A program made the translations under genes and the position numbers. A model generated the notes under the pieces. The model ran no database searches, was not told where the DNA came from, and saw only the letters and a list, made by a program, of their open reading frames with translations. Source: Bacteroidota bacterium (GTDB lineage Bacteria; Bacteroidota; Bacteroidia; Sphingobacteriales; Sphingobacteriaceae). Taken from it: a stretch of 64,000 nt of DNA. Positions 15,704-25,425 of this stretch are shown here, piece after piece; positions within the stretch are counted from its first letter, which is position 1; each line of letters opens with the position of its first letter. The stretch spans positions 72,164-136,163 of the forward strand of contig JAEXHI010000002.1 of assembly GCA_023450085.1 (NCBI GenBank). The letters run 5' to 3'.

Positions 15704-18086
15704 CTTTTTAACTGTCTTTTTTGGTGAAATTGTGGTAAATATCGCCTGTGGTGGCGAAATAGATCCTTACGATTATTACATTTCCTATTTTCATAACGAT
15801 GTACAAGGGAAAGAGTACAATCAGTTTAGCTTTAGCGAATGGGAATACCTTTATCACGATCAAGAAAGTGTAGATGAGTACGATTTGAACAGCGCCGAGT
15901 GGGCCAATTACTTAAAAGTTAAAAAGGAAGATGTCCACCGACTAATGTATGAAAGCGATAGTGCTACGAATGTTCTTTTGGTAAATCTTACCAAGAACAA
16001 TTTAAAACAGCTGCCTCAAGACCTACAACAGAGTACTTTTGTGAAAGCCTTGGCTAAAAATAAACAGGCCTTAGCCTATTTTGCCTTCGCTAAAAGTTGT
16101 GAACCTTTAGCGTCCGTAAATTATGATCCGTGGAATCCAATACAAAGAGATACCGCACAAATGGTGAACAAAGCAAAAGAAGCTTTGGCTCAGTTAACAC
16201 AAATAAAAAAGGATACTTTCTTAAAATTGCGTTATGCCTACCAAGCCCTTAGGATGTACCATTATGCAGAGAATTATGAAGCTTGTAAAGCGGTATACAA
16301 GCAGTACGTGGAGCCGCTTACATCTACCGATTTAGCCAAGGGTTGGGCCATGGCCGTTTACGCAGGCTCGGTTCGTTATGCTGGAAATCCCACTGAAGCG
16401 GCTTATCTTTTCTCAAAGGTATTCAACAGCAATCCAGAACGAAGGGTACAAGCCTATAAGAATTTTCACTACGCTTCGGCTCCTATTGATGAAGTGCTGA
16501 CTTTTGCCAAAAACGAGGAAGAGAAAGCCTATATTTTGGCGATCAAGAGTTTTGGTAATCCCGAGTATGATCTTAATACCTTAGAGAAAGTGTATGCTAG
16601 TGCCCCAAGTAATTTAATGAACGGCACGTTACTGGTAAGGGAAATCAATAAACTGGAGAAGAATTTGAACATGCCATCTGGCTTGGAAAAAAACTACTAC
16701 TATAATAATGATCAACTGCAAAAGGACAACATCAGAAAAGCTAATCTGCAACAGTTAGAACTCACCAAAGCTTTTGCTTTAAAACTAGCAAACGAAAAAA
16801 AATATCCAGAACCAGAACTGGGTATTATTAGTGCTGCTTACCTTAATTGGGTCAAAAATGACGACAAGGGGGCTGCGGATTTGTTGAAACAGCTTAATCC
16901 TACACAATTAAAACCTAGCTATAGTAACCAATATCAAATTATTAACCTTTTAATCAACGCAAGGAAAATTAAGCAACAAGGTACTTTTAATGCTAATGAA
17001 TTGGTGCCTACCTTGAAATGGTTAGATGAAAAGCGCAAAGACAGAAAACCTGTTTCTGGAGATGATTACTTTGCCGAGAATAGAGAGAATAGGTTTATTT
17101 CAACCACTCGTAATTTTTATCAGGAGTTATTGGCACCTACTTACATGAAAATTGGCGATACCGCTCGAGCGGCTTTAATAATGCTAAAAGGCGATTTTAT
17201 CCCCGATTCGACCAAAAGCAATAACTTTTCTAATCGAATGAGTTGGACTGCTCTTGACTTTTGGCAAAATTATTTGAGTGCCTCAACCTTGAGCCAGTTA
17301 GAGAAGAGGTTTACGAAGGCTAACGAAAATAGCTTTGATGCTTTTATAAACGAGGACTTGCGAAAGTTAAGCCGATCTGATTTTTATGAACTTTTTGGAA
17401 CCGCTTACTTGCGTGAACATCAATATCAAAAAGCATTACAATGCTTTGAGAAGTTGGATCCTAACCGTGAATTTAAAACTCCTGAAAATTGGTACGATGA
17501 AGGAACGATGTATGCCAATCCTTTTATCACTACCGTAAACGATTATCCAAAGCAATTTACCTCCAAAGCGCAGACTTATAACAAGAAAACCTTTGCCAAA
17601 GAAATGTCGCGTTTAGAAAAACTAATTGTTAGTGACAAGAAAAATGCAGCACAGTACTATTTCAAAATGGCCAATGGGGTTTATCAAACGGGATATTTTG
17701 GTAACTCATGGGTGTTTATTAGTTATGGATGGAGCTCTTACGCCGTTAATGAAAAACCAGTTTACACATACGATAATGATTATAAACTGGCCCAGACTGC
17801 TAAAAAATGGTATCTCAAAGCACGTAGTTTAAGCAAGGATCCAGAATTTAGAGCCAAGTGTACCTTTATGTTGGCCAAATGCGAACAAAAACAAAAAGCA
17901 AATGGCGTGTTAAGTTCATCTAAGTGGTATGAGATTGATTATACCAATAGAATTAACCAATTACATTACTTAAACCGTAACAATATTTATTTCGCAGAAT
18001 TAAAACAACAATATGCAAATACGGCTTACTTTAAAAAAGCCAGTGATGAATGTAGCTATTTGAGCGATTTTATAGCGAGTAAGTAG
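15669..18086 (+). CDS. Large lipoprotein with TPR-like helical repeats, function unknown
   Basis: The frame opens at ATG 15639, but ATG 15669 gives a leader (MNWKKSLICCASFLTVFF) and a possible lipobox (VNIACGGE), so 805 residues is chosen. The mature start GGEIDPYDYYISYFHND is a motif I have seen in uncharacterised Bacteroidota surface proteins. The rest is alpha-helical with tetratricopeptide-like pairs (AYQALRMYHYAENYEACKAVYKQY; AYLREHQYQKALQCFEKLDP; KAKEALAQLTQIKKD). No enzymatic motif is visible. It overlaps the end of the preceding lipoprotein gene by 35 bp, and a REP-like palindrome lies just downstream. Confidence 0.78.
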   Translation: MNWKKSLICCASFLTVFFGEIVVNIACGGEIDPYDYYISYFHNDVQGKEYNQFSFSEWEYLYHDQESVDEYDLNSAEWANYLKVKKEDVHRLMYESDSATNVLLVNLTKNNLKQLPQDLQQSTFVKALAKNKQALAYFAFAKSCEPLASVNYDPWNPIQRDTAQMVNKAKEALAQLTQIKKDTFLKLRYAYQALRMYHYAENYEACKAVYKQYVEPLTSTDLAKGWAMAVYAGSVRYAGNPTEAAYLFSKVFNSNPERRVQAYKNFHYASAPIDEVLTFAKNEEEKAYILAIKSFGNPEYDLNTLEKVYASAPSNLMNGTLLVREINKLEKNLNMPSGLEKNYYYNNDQLQKDNIRKANLQQLELTKAFALKLANEKKYPEPELGIISAAYLNWVKNDDKGAADLLKQLNPTQLKPSYSNQYQIINLLINARKIKQQGTFNANELVPTLKWLDEKRKDRKPVSGDDYFAENRENRFISTTRNFYQELLAPTYMKIGDTARAALIMLKGDFIPDSTKSNNFSNRMSWTALDFWQNYLSASTLSQLEKRFTKANENSFDAFINEDLRKLSRSDFYELFGTAYLREHQYQKALQCFEKLDPNREFKTPENWYDEGTMYANPFITTVNDYPKQFTSKAQTYNKKTFAKEMSRLEKLIVSDKKNAAQYYFKMANGVYQTGYFGNSWVFISYGWSSYAVNEKPVYTYDNDYKLAQTAKKWYLKARSLSKDPEFRAKCTFMLAKCEQKQKANGVLSSSKWYEIDYTNRINQLHYLNRNNIYFAELKQQYANTAYFKKASDECSYLSDFIASK

Positions 18087-18104
18087 ACTACTTGATGTGA
18101 AACC

Positions 18105-18193
18105 CGTCATTGCGAGGTACGAAGCAATCTTAAAGCGACAAAGTGAGATGAATTAGCGATAGTTGTAGGATTGCTTCGTGCCTCGCAATGACG
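18105..18193. repeat. REP-like palindrome between convergent genes
   Basis: A 25-bp left arm (18105-18129, starting CGTCATTGCGAGGTACGAAG) and right arm (18169-18193) are inverted copies with one mismatch around a 39-bp spacer. This is the widespread 'GTCATTGCGAGG...GAAGCAATC' interspersed element. Its position between converging genes suggests it also acts as a terminator. Confidence 0.8.
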
Positions 18194-18236
18194 AAAGTTC
18201 TATATAAAGGGTTGTGAATATAAAGCCAAAAGCAAC

Positions 18237-19124
18237 CTAAAACTTCAAGTCGGCCGCATCATAACTAGGACAGGCACCCTTTTGCGAAGTGATAAAACCA
18301 GCTACCTTGGCAGCAAAATTTAGACAGTCCTCTATTTTTTCGCCAGCAAGCTTTTTGCTCAAAAATGCCGCTAAAAAACTATCGCCACTACCTACAGTGT
18401 CTACTACAGTTACTTTTTCGGCTTGGTAGTTGATCCTTTGGTTGGTACCATAATAAGTGCCACCCTCAGCTCCTTTGGTAATTAAAACTTCGGAGAGCTG
18501 AAATTTTTCCATTAAAGCAGCCACCACATTTTGCTCCTCATGTTTTTCCGTAAACCAATCTCCCAATGTCACTATTTCATTTTCGTTGAGCTTTACAAAA
18601 TCAGCTTTACTTAAAAAAATTGCAATGGTATCCTTGTCGTAATAAGGTGCTCTAAGGTTCACATCAAAAACTTTAAACTTGGCATTTTCCAATAATTGGA
18701 GTAGGGTAGCCCTACTTACTTCATTTCTTGCCGAAAGACTGCCGAAAATAAAGGAATCTGCCTCTGCTATTTTTGTTTTGAAATCACTTTGCCAAGCAAT
18801 ATAATCCCAAGCTGTAGGATAAGTAATGGTATAAGCCATCTCATTGTTCTCCTTCAGTTCGGCAATCACTTCACTAGTACTTTGCTGCGGATCAATCTGT
18901 ATATTTTCAGCAGGGATTTCAATTGAAGCAATAAAATCAATCAGTGTTCTGCCCGCTTCATCATCACCAACACGGCTAATTAACGATGTGCTCACGCCTA
19001 GTTTCTGTAAATGGTAGGCCACATTCATAGGTGCACCGCCAGCCAGTCGGCCAGTCGGTAAATTATCCCATAAAATTTCTCCAAAGCAAATGGCTTTTTT
19101 AGGGTGATTTTGCATTGATGCCAA
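18237..19124 (-). CDS. PfkB-family carbohydrate kinase (fructokinase-like)
   Basis: This 295-residue ribokinase-fold enzyme phosphorylates a sugar with ATP. The N-terminal glycine pair is in RLAGGAPMNVAYHLQKLG (PfkB signature 1). The catalytic anion-hole motif near the C terminus is VDTVGSGDSFLAAFL; GSGD replaces the more usual GAGD and the base aspartate is kept. DVNLRAPYY and KLNENEI are also typical. Fructose is the likeliest substrate by resemblance to Bacteroidota fructokinases, but no transporter or hydrolase lies nearby to confirm. The start is ATG 19124, or 19115 three codons later. It follows the SirB1-type gene by three bases, so they are co-transcribed. Confidence 0.88.
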   Translation of the reverse strand: MASMQNHPKKAICFGEILWDNLPTGRLAGGAPMNVAYHLQKLGVSTSLISRVGDDEAGRTLIDFIASIEIPAENIQIDPQQSTSEVIAELKENNEMAYTITYPTAWDYIAWQSDFKTKIAEADSFIFGSLSARNEVSRATLLQLLENAKFKVFDVNLRAPYYDKDTIAIFLSKADFVKLNENEIVTLGDWFTEKHEEQNVVAALMEKFQLSEVLITKGAEGGTYYGTNQRINYQAEKVTVVDTVGSGDSFLAAFLSKKLAGEKIEDCLNFAAKVAGFITSQKGACPSYDAADLKF

Positions 19125-19127
19125 AAC

Positions 19128-19982
19128 TTAAGATAAAATTTCTTGCATTTCCTTAAGTTCCGCTACTTTTTCGGCAGCGCCCAAATTCTCATAGGCCGAA
19201 ATCAGGTTTCTTAAAATGCGGCGAACAATTTCTGCATTGCTGCACGGTGCATAAAAGCCTGGTTGAGGTTCCAAATTAAGTTGACGCAAAAATTGGTCTA
19301 CATCATGCTTGCCAAAAATGGCCCCTTTATTAAACGCGTTGATGTAAAATAACACCGCTTGCTCTCTATCTGGATTACTCTCGTCAATATATCCCAATAT
19401 AAAATGCTGCGGTAAATTCACTCCATAAACTGGAATGTCTAGCTTTTGGGCAATGGTCGAGTAAATAATGGCCAATGAGATTTGGTTCCCCTTTTTGCTC
19501 TCCAGTACTTGGTTTAAATAGGAATTTTGTGGGTCGTGATGATTTTTCGTATTGCCACTAAAACCAAACTGATTGTAAAATACATGGTTAATCAGTTTAA
19601 TTTTCTCAATGGAGCTCATTTCATATTGCAAGCCCACCCAAACTTCCCTTTTTATATCTTCAATTTGGTTGATAATTGCTTGTTCATCCAAATCAGGGAA
19701 TTGGTAGCGGTTAATAATCAGCGCCCCTTGTAAAAGATCAAAGGCGCCACTTTGGTACCATAAATTAAGATCCTGTTTCACACTGGTAAACTGGATAGTA
19801 TGCACAATGTTCTCTATTCTTTCATGCAACATGGTGTCTAACGACTTCTCCCAAGCTGATTCCAGTGAGCTGATCGCATCATTTCCATATTCGAGCAGTT
19901 TCTCTTGCACATGCATAAAAACTTCCTCATCAGGATCATCCAATAATTTTACCAACGCATCTATTTCTGCAACATTTTTCAT
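19128..19982 (-). CDS. SirB1/transglutaminase-like (Transglut_core2) protein
   Basis: This 284-residue cytoplasmic protein has an N-terminal helical region and the Transglut_core2 core: HDPQNSYLNQVLESKKGNQISLAIIYSTIAQKLDIPVYGVNLPQHFILGYID. The family usually has a C-terminal TPR part; the end here (EIVRRILRNLISAYENLGAAEKVAELKEM) looks like one TPR-type hairpin. The canonical catalytic cysteine is not at the usual spot (family SLAIIYSTIA has no Cys), so a peptidase role is unlikely. Function of the family is unclear. It is the first gene of a two-gene operon with the PfkB kinase. Confidence 0.8.
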   Translation of the reverse strand: MKNVAEIDALVKLLDDPDEEVFMHVQEKLLEYGNDAISSLESAWEKSLDTMLHERIENIVHTIQFTSVKQDLNLWYQSGAFDLLQGALIINRYQFPDLDEQAIINQIEDIKREVWVGLQYEMSSIEKIKLINHVFYNQFGFSGNTKNHHDPQNSYLNQVLESKKGNQISLAIIYSTIAQKLDIPVYGVNLPQHFILGYIDESNPDREQAVLFYINAFNKGAIFGKHDVDQFLRQLNLEPQPGFYAPCSNAEIVRRILRNLISAYENLGAAEKVAELKEMQEILS

Positions 19983-20348
19983 TTGATGTTACCCTTTCTA
20001 ACCATTATTGTGTTTATCTTTTCGAAAATCAGAGCTAGTTTTCCATCGGAAAAAGCAGCCCGCCTGTCCCGAGTTGCTTCGGGACTTTTCGTTTTAATCT
20101 TTTTGTGTTTTAACCGCTGTCATCCTGAGCTTGTCGAAGGATCTGTTTCCTGCAGTGTATTTGCTGTTGGTGATTCTTCGTTACCGAAGTGCCGGTACAG
20201 GTAGCGCTCAGAATGACACAAAACAAAAAGTATTTCCACTTCAATCGGGTTTAGTTAACAAACTTTTGTGTATATCCAAACCCTCCCTCAAGCTACTTTC
20301 TACTTATAACTTTCTACTTTTAACTTTTAACTTTCTACTTTTGCCCCC
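19983..20348. repeat. Intergenic region with REP-like element and short pyrimidine repeats
   Basis: No gene is seen. A REP-like element spans about 20116-20218: left TGTCATCCTGAGCTTGTCGA, right GCTCAGAATGACA, with GGATCT and GATTC inner arms. Bases 20290-20343 are a run of CTTTCTACTTTTAACTTT variants ending in the promoter-like TACTTTTG. Small frames through this stretch consist of repeat sequence and are not called. Confidence 0.65.
20336..20343 (+). promoter_or_regulatory. -7 box TACTTTTG five bases before an ATG
   Basis: Perfect TAnnTTTG match ending five bases before the methyltransferase ATG at 20349, implying a leaderless or near-leaderless transcript. It sits at the end of a repetitive pyrimidine tract. 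Confidence 0.45.
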
Positions 20349-21131
20349 ATGGTCCTACAATTTTTTGCCGATTATCTTAAGCATCAGTTTACTGCTAAAA
20401 CCAGACACGGAACGCACTCGCCCTTCGTTTATAAACTAGCGGATGAGGTAATTTACGATTTTTCTGCAAAAAGCGTTTACAAACACATCGAGGAGCAGCG
20501 AAAAAAACTTTTAGCTGACCAAAGGCTCATTACTGTAACCGATTTAGGTGCGGGTTCCCATTTGAATAAGAACCGTACCAAAAAGGTAGCTCAAATTGCA
20601 AAAAATGCCCTAAAATCACCCAAATTAGCACAATTGATTTATCGTTTAGTGGCCAATCATCAGCCGTCTAATGTCATCGAACTAGGTACTTGCTTGGGAA
20701 TAACTACGGCATATTTATCCAAAGCGGCACCAAAGGCCAATGTGCTCACCATTGAAGGTTGCCCTCAAACAGCCGAAGTTGCCTATCAAAACTTTAATGA
20801 ATTGGGTTTGAATAATGTGGAACTACAAGTAGGTAACTTTAACGATTTGCTGCCAAAAGCTATCGAAGAAAGGGACCAGCTAGACTTTGTTTATATTGAT
20901 GGTAATCATACCAAGGAAGCTACGCTTAATTATTTTGAATGGTGTTTACCTAAGCTTACTGAAAATAGTTTGCTGATTTTCGATGACATTTATTGGAGCG
21001 AAGGAATGAAACAAGCTTGGGAGCAAATTAAGTCGCATCCACAGGTTACTATCACTGTTGATTTGTTTTGGATTGGATTGGTTTATTTCAGAAAAGGACA
21101 AGCCAAAGAGCACTTTAAGCTTAAAGTTTAA
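20349..21131 (+). CDS. Class I SAM-dependent methyltransferase (O-methyltransferase-like)
   Basis: This 260-residue protein has a Rossmann-type methyltransferase core. Motif I is VIELGTCLGITTAYLS near residue 112. The acidic end of strand beta-2 is VLTIEGCPQ, and FVYIDGNHTKEATLNYFEWCLPKL and LLIFDDIYWSEGMKQAW follow, the layout of the Methyltransf_24/O-methyltransferase group. The N-terminal ~100 residues (FADYLKHQFTAKTRHGTHSPFVYKLADEVIY) are shared by a Bacteroidota subgroup. The substrate is unknown. It is followed 72 bp later by a DUF1345 gene in the same direction, with no visible functional link. Confidence 0.85.
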   Translation: MVLQFFADYLKHQFTAKTRHGTHSPFVYKLADEVIYDFSAKSVYKHIEEQRKKLLADQRLITVTDLGAGSHLNKNRTKKVAQIAKNALKSPKLAQLIYRLVANHQPSNVIELGTCLGITTAYLSKAAPKANVLTIEGCPQTAEVAYQNFNELGLNNVELQVGNFNDLLPKAIEERDQLDFVYIDGNHTKEATLNYFEWCLPKLTENSLLIFDDIYWSEGMKQAWEQIKSHPQVTITVDLFWIGLVYFRKGQAKEHFKLKV

Positions 21132-21203
21132 TTTTCTTTTTAAAGTTATTAACTGATAAAGGCGAATTGAATTTTTCTATATTTATTGAAGAAAGAATAT
21201 AGA

Positions 21204-21860
21204 ATGGGACTTAAAAGAATACATCATATTAAAGCTGCAGGACATTTGACCATTAGCTTGGTTATTGCAGTGATTATTTATTTTGTTTCCATGTTCTTGT
21301 TTGACAATCTATTCAGTAGGTTAATGATTTCTTGGATTACCTTTTGCCTTATCCAAACAGGAATTAGTTGGTTAATTTTCGCTAAATCATCGGCAAGCCA
21401 AACCCGTTTACATGCTGGTATTGAAGACGGTGGAAGAGCCATTATTTTCATCATCGTATTATTGGCCACTTTTGCAGGAATGATGGCTGTTTTTATTTTA
21501 CTGGTAAAAACAGATAATAGTTCAAAGCAGTGGGTTGATCTGCTATTGGGAATGGTGGGGATGTTTTTAAGCTGGATACTGGTGCATACCAGTTACACTT
21601 CCCGTTATGCACACCTCTATTATGGTTCAAAGTCGGGTAAAATACAAAAGGGTTTGGTTTTTCCAGGTGATGAAGAACCTGACTTTATCGATTTCGCTTA
21701 CCATTCTTTTGTTATTGGAATGACCTTTCAAGTGTCGGATATCGATATTACCTCTAGGCAAATGCGAAGATTAACCTTAGGGCATAGTTTGATTTCCTTT
21801 GTATTTAATACGTGTATTGTAGCGCTTACCATTAGTGCCGTGGCAGGGTTATTCGGATAA
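21204..21860 (+). CDS. DUF1345 integral membrane protein
   Basis: The frame can be read from a TTG at 21186, but ATG 21204 (MGLKRIHHIKAAGH) gives the normal N terminus, so 218 residues. Five hydrophobic segments are visible (LTISLVIAVIIYFVSMFLF; FCLIQTGISWLIF; AIIFIIVLLATFAGMMAVFILL; LLLGMVGMFLSWILVH; LISFVFNTCIVALTISAVAGLF). The family signature follows the fourth: HTSYTSRYAHLYY, then PDFIDFAYHSFVIGMTFQVSD. Function of DUF1345 is unknown. The stop lies four bases from the stop of the convergent acylase gene. Confidence 0.88.
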   Translation: MGLKRIHHIKAAGHLTISLVIAVIIYFVSMFLFDNLFSRLMISWITFCLIQTGISWLIFAKSSASQTRLHAGIEDGGRAIIFIIVLLATFAGMMAVFILLVKTDNSSKQWVDLLLGMVGMFLSWILVHTSYTSRYAHLYYGSKSGKIQKGLVFPGDEEPDFIDFAYHSFVIGMTFQVSDIDITSRQMRRLTLGHSLISFVFNTCIVALTISAVAGLFG

Positions 21861-21864
21861 AAGC

Positions 21865-24039
21865 CTACTCTCCCGGGCGGTATTTTTTTTCCATGTTGGC
21901 CAATATATCTTCTTTGTAGAACAGCACATCCTTAAATTCTCCTTTAGCAAACATTTCTGCTTGGTCGTTAAAATGTTTAGAAGATGGGTTGCCGCTATTT
22001 CCACCAGCTAGCACTGATTTAGCTTTTACCTTTTCGCCAAACTCCACCGCACAAACAAAGCTGTTACCACTATAGCCATAACGTTTACTGGTATTAAATT
22101 GGTTGCTACGATAAGAAGGGAGCTGACCCCATAGCGCCGAGCCGTAAGCTACGGGAAGACTGGCTATATTGTCGTCATATTTTTCATTAATCTCTCCTGT
22201 AAGACGTTGAAATCTGTTTACTTCGCCCCAAGGCATTTGCCACTTGCCAAAACGTTTGTTTAAATCGTCAATAGTAGTTTTTAAAGGCTGTAGCAAAGTT
22301 TCAGCCTTTGCTGTTTTGGCAAACTCAGTAGTTTTTTGTACCTGATCTTTTTCTCCAGGATTAATATATACGTTTTGAATATCCCTATTTACTCTCTGAG
22401 CCCATTCCATAGCCAAAGTAGCTGCTATAGAAGAAGTAGCAGAATAATAGTTCCATTTTTTTAATTCGGCAATAGGTTCTCTTAAGCTTGCTCTTAGCGA
22501 ATGGTCTAGCGGCAACTGCTCGTAGGCTTTAATTAGCGCTGGTAAAAGCACTTCAAAGGCAGGGAGATAGGTGTCGTAACCCATACTGATCACATCATTT
22601 AAATCGTATTTTTTAGGTTGGTTTAATAAACGCAGGGCTGCAACACCTCTGAAATTTTCACCATCAGGAGCCATGTAGCTAGGGTAGGCTGATTTTTTAG
22701 GGCTATTTGCGCCAGCCACGGTGAATGGAGTGGAGTTACAGTTCTGCAACCAGCCATTTACAGGATTGTACAAGTGAACGGTTTCGCTAACAGGATGAAG
22801 GCCTTTCCATGTCGTAGCAGAAGTAGTGCCGTCTACTACTTCACTCCAGTTATAAGCCGTGTCTCTTTTGGGAACAAAATTACCATGCCAGTAGGCAATA
22901 TTGCCTTTGGCATCGGCATAAACCGTATTGTTAGAAGCATTGGCATTTAAATCCATTGCTTTTTGGTACTCTTCAAAACTTTTGGATTTGGTGCGAACCC
23001 AACTTTGCAGTAAACTTTGAGGATTTTGGTTTTTGTGTTTCAAACTGATCCATTTGCCATCTCTAATGGCCATTACCGGACCATTATGTGTAAAATATGT
23101 TTCAAACTTTTTAGTTTGCTGAAGGCCATTTTCTAGATACTTGATCTCTATCGTTTTTTTGCCAATTGGATAAAGCCTTTTGTCGTATGTGTAATAAAGT
23201 GTTTTGTTCAGTTTGGTAATTTTCTCTGCATACATGTCGGCCACGTCTACATTGTTGGAAGTATGCATCCAGCCACAAAATTCGTTGAAGCCCTGATAGA
23301 TGAAGAATTGACCCCAGGTAACGGCGCCATAAGTATTCAAACCTTCCTCACTTTGCATGTGTATTTCGGGTCTGAAATAAAAAGTAGTATGCGGGTTAAT
23401 GTACAACATGGATTTACCCGTTTTACTGATTTTAGGCGCAAAAGCGAAGCCGTTGGAACCACTGTGCTGATCTCTGATTTGAGGTAGGGCACTGGTTGGC
23501 GAGTAATCGTTGGTGTAGAATTTTTTAAGTTCGTTAATGGTCAGATTCCCAGTACTGATAGCGCCTATGCTACCGTCGGTCCACAAAAATGGATACCACG
23601 GTTTAAATTTTGTAAGCAGGGAAGGTTTTACTTGAGGGTTTTTATACAGGTAAAAGTTAATCCCGTTGGCGTACGCTTCCAAGACTTTTTTAAACCAAGG
23701 TTCGGCTTTTTTATAGTCGTTAATGGCTTGTGTGCTATCAATAAGCAGTCTTATTTGTAGGTCGTTGTACAAACTTTTTTCACCTTCAATTTCTGCTAAT
23801 CGGCCAAGTTTTTCAATATAGTTAAGCTCTATACGTTTAAAGTCATCTTCACATTGAGCATATAGCATTCCAAAAACGGCATCGGCGTCAGTTTTACCGT
23901 AAACATGAGCAATTCCCCATTTATCTCGTATAATTTCTATTTGTTCAGCTTGCTTCTCCCAATCGCTGATTTCTTTAGGACTTGGTTTTTGCGCAAATAC
24001 AGCTAAGGGTAAAAGCGATAGCAATAGAAACTTTTTCAT
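21865..24039 (-). CDS. Penicillin acylase-family (S45) N-terminal-nucleophile hydrolase
   Basis: This 724-residue exported amidohydrolase begins with a signal peptide (MKKFLLLSLLPLAVFAQ). An alpha part follows with IEIIRDKWGIAHVYGKTDADAVFGMLYAQCEDDF, the family start. The autocatalytic junction lies in QHSGSNGFAF, where Ser195 would become the N-terminal nucleophile of the beta chain. GYSGNSFVCAVEFGEKVKAKSVLAGGNSGNPSSKHFNDQ near the C terminus is also typical. Members cleave beta-lactam side chains, acyl-homoserine lactones or other acyl amides; the sequence does not decide among them. Length is normal. It is downstream of the BamA-like gene on the same strand, 182 bp away, so probably has its own promoter. 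Confidence 0.88.
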   Translation of the reverse strand: MKKFLLLSLLPLAVFAQKPSPKEISDWEKQAEQIEIIRDKWGIAHVYGKTDADAVFGMLYAQCEDDFKRIELNYIEKLGRLAEIEGEKSLYNDLQIRLLIDSTQAINDYKKAEPWFKKVLEAYANGINFYLYKNPQVKPSLLTKFKPWYPFLWTDGSIGAISTGNLTINELKKFYTNDYSPTSALPQIRDQHSGSNGFAFAPKISKTGKSMLYINPHTTFYFRPEIHMQSEEGLNTYGAVTWGQFFIYQGFNEFCGWMHTSNNVDVADMYAEKITKLNKTLYYTYDKRLYPIGKKTIEIKYLENGLQQTKKFETYFTHNGPVMAIRDGKWISLKHKNQNPQSLLQSWVRTKSKSFEEYQKAMDLNANASNNTVYADAKGNIAYWHGNFVPKRDTAYNWSEVVDGTTSATTWKGLHPVSETVHLYNPVNGWLQNCNSTPFTVAGANSPKKSAYPSYMAPDGENFRGVAALRLLNQPKKYDLNDVISMGYDTYLPAFEVLLPALIKAYEQLPLDHSLRASLREPIAELKKWNYYSATSSIAATLAMEWAQRVNRDIQNVYINPGEKDQVQKTTEFAKTAKAETLLQPLKTTIDDLNKRFGKWQMPWGEVNRFQRLTGEINEKYDDNIASLPVAYGSALWGQLPSYRSNQFNTSKRYGYSGNSFVCAVEFGEKVKAKSVLAGGNSGNPSSKHFNDQAEMFAKGEFKDVLFYKEDILANMEKKYRPGE

Positions 24040-24221
24040 CTGTTAATAATTTGTTTTTCAACGACAATGATGCTGTTATGGTCCGCAAATCGTCGTGAAG
24101 TTTTAGATTCGAAATATTAGCGTTAAGCTAATTTCAATAAAATTAGCAGAAAGTTAAAGGTCCTCAACTATTATTATAGAGAAATACTTGTAAAAACTTC
24201 GTGTTAGTCAGTTTTACTGTC

Positions 24222-25352
24222 TTAAAAAGATTCAGCGAAACTAATGTAGAACCCACTTTGACGTTTTTCATTTGGACGTTTCTCGCCAACACCATAGTCA
24301 ATACGCACGCTTAAGCCTTTGGCAGGATCAAAAAAGTATCTTCCTCCAATACCATAATTAGGTTTGAAGTTGCTAAGATCAAAATCATTGTTGGCAAAAA
24401 CTTTACCTGTACCACCAAAAACAACTACGCCTAACCTTTCCATAAATCTATATCTAAGTTCTGCTTGGGTAGCAAATAGGTTTTCATCGCGATAACGTCC
24501 TCCATAATACCCTCGCATGATTTCATCGTTACCCAATTGCGGTAGTAAATAAAAAGAAGTGTTTTTGCTTTGGACAGTATGGTATAAAGCCTGTACTCCT
24601 AAAACAACTTTTGGGCTTAAAGACCAAAAATTGCGCACATTAACCTTGATTTGGCTTCCCGTAAAGTTTTGTCCGCCAAATATATTGGGAGCATATTGGT
24701 AACTGATACGGCCAAAAAATCCTTTAGTAGGATAATTGTTCGAATTACGGGTATCATAGCTTTGTGATAGACCTACAAAAATAACCGAACCACCATCTCT
24801 ATCATACATACCCTTGCCTGTGTTATAAATGCCTCCAGGTTCACTGTCCTTAAAACGATAATTCTCAAAACCTATAGATAAACCAGTGTAGATGTTTTTG
24901 ACTAAAGCTTTTTCAGCATCAAACTGTACTTTCACCATGCGCTGTACCAATTTATCTTCATCTATATGAGAAGTATTGTTACCTATGCCATAGAAGTTAA
25001 AGGGCATGTTTCTGAAACGCATCTCGCCTATAAAATGGAAGTCATTACGTTTGGTCCAAGCCTCGCCACGAAAGGTAACATTGTATGTTTTTTTGGTAGA
25101 ATAAGAAGCTGCGCCAAAAAAGTTTGAGCTACGGTTGTTGGTATCGGCCTTGTCCACATAAAAAGAATAAATGCTGCCTAAGCCAAATTCAAAGCCAGTT
25201 TCTTGTGCATAGCCAAATACAGGGATAGGCATGTAGCTGGATTTGCGGGTGGTATCCTTTTCATTGGAGAAAAGTTTTTTAAGAAACTTGCCTTGTGCAA
25301 AGCTAAGATGAGCCATGCAAAGGCACAAAACCGTAAGTTGTACTTTTTTCAT
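24222..25352 (-). CDS. BamA/TamA-like (D15) outer-membrane beta-barrel without POTRA domains
   Basis: A 376-residue outer-membrane protein with signal peptide (MKKVQLTVLCLCMAHLSFAQ) followed directly by a 16-strand Omp85-like barrel. Marks are GISIGF-type strands (TGLSIGFENYRF), SQSYDTRNSNNYPTKGFFGRISYQY, and the loop-6 motif as MRGYYGGRYRDEN (BamA has VRGY). The C-terminal strand ends YISFAESF with terminal Phe. POTRA domains are absent, as in the short Bacteroidota group often annotated as 'surface antigen D15'. It is divergent from the DUF885 gene, with 73 bp between starts. Its role, such as metallophosphatase-linked lipid or protein export, cannot be told. Confidence 0.85.
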   Translation of the reverse strand: MKKVQLTVLCLCMAHLSFAQGKFLKKLFSNEKDTTRKSSYMPIPVFGYAQETGFEFGLGSIYSFYVDKADTNNRSSNFFGAASYSTKKTYNVTFRGEAWTKRNDFHFIGEMRFRNMPFNFYGIGNNTSHIDEDKLVQRMVKVQFDAEKALVKNIYTGLSIGFENYRFKDSEPGGIYNTGKGMYDRDGGSVIFVGLSQSYDTRNSNNYPTKGFFGRISYQYAPNIFGGQNFTGSQIKVNVRNFWSLSPKVVLGVQALYHTVQSKNTSFYLLPQLGNDEIMRGYYGGRYRDENLFATQAELRYRFMERLGVVVFGGTGKVFANNDFDLSNFKPNYGIGGRYFFDPAKGLSVRIDYGVGEKRPNEKRQSGFYISFAESF

Positions 25353-25425
25353 TTGTCTACAAAGTAAATGAATTTCTGTGGATTAGGGTAATCATACTTA
25401 TATTAGGGAACCTTAACAATCAATT

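Noticed and set aside
19983..20439. Two small frames before the methyltransferase
   Set aside because: They read through a REP-like element and a pyrimidine tract, and the second overlaps the methyltransferase start.
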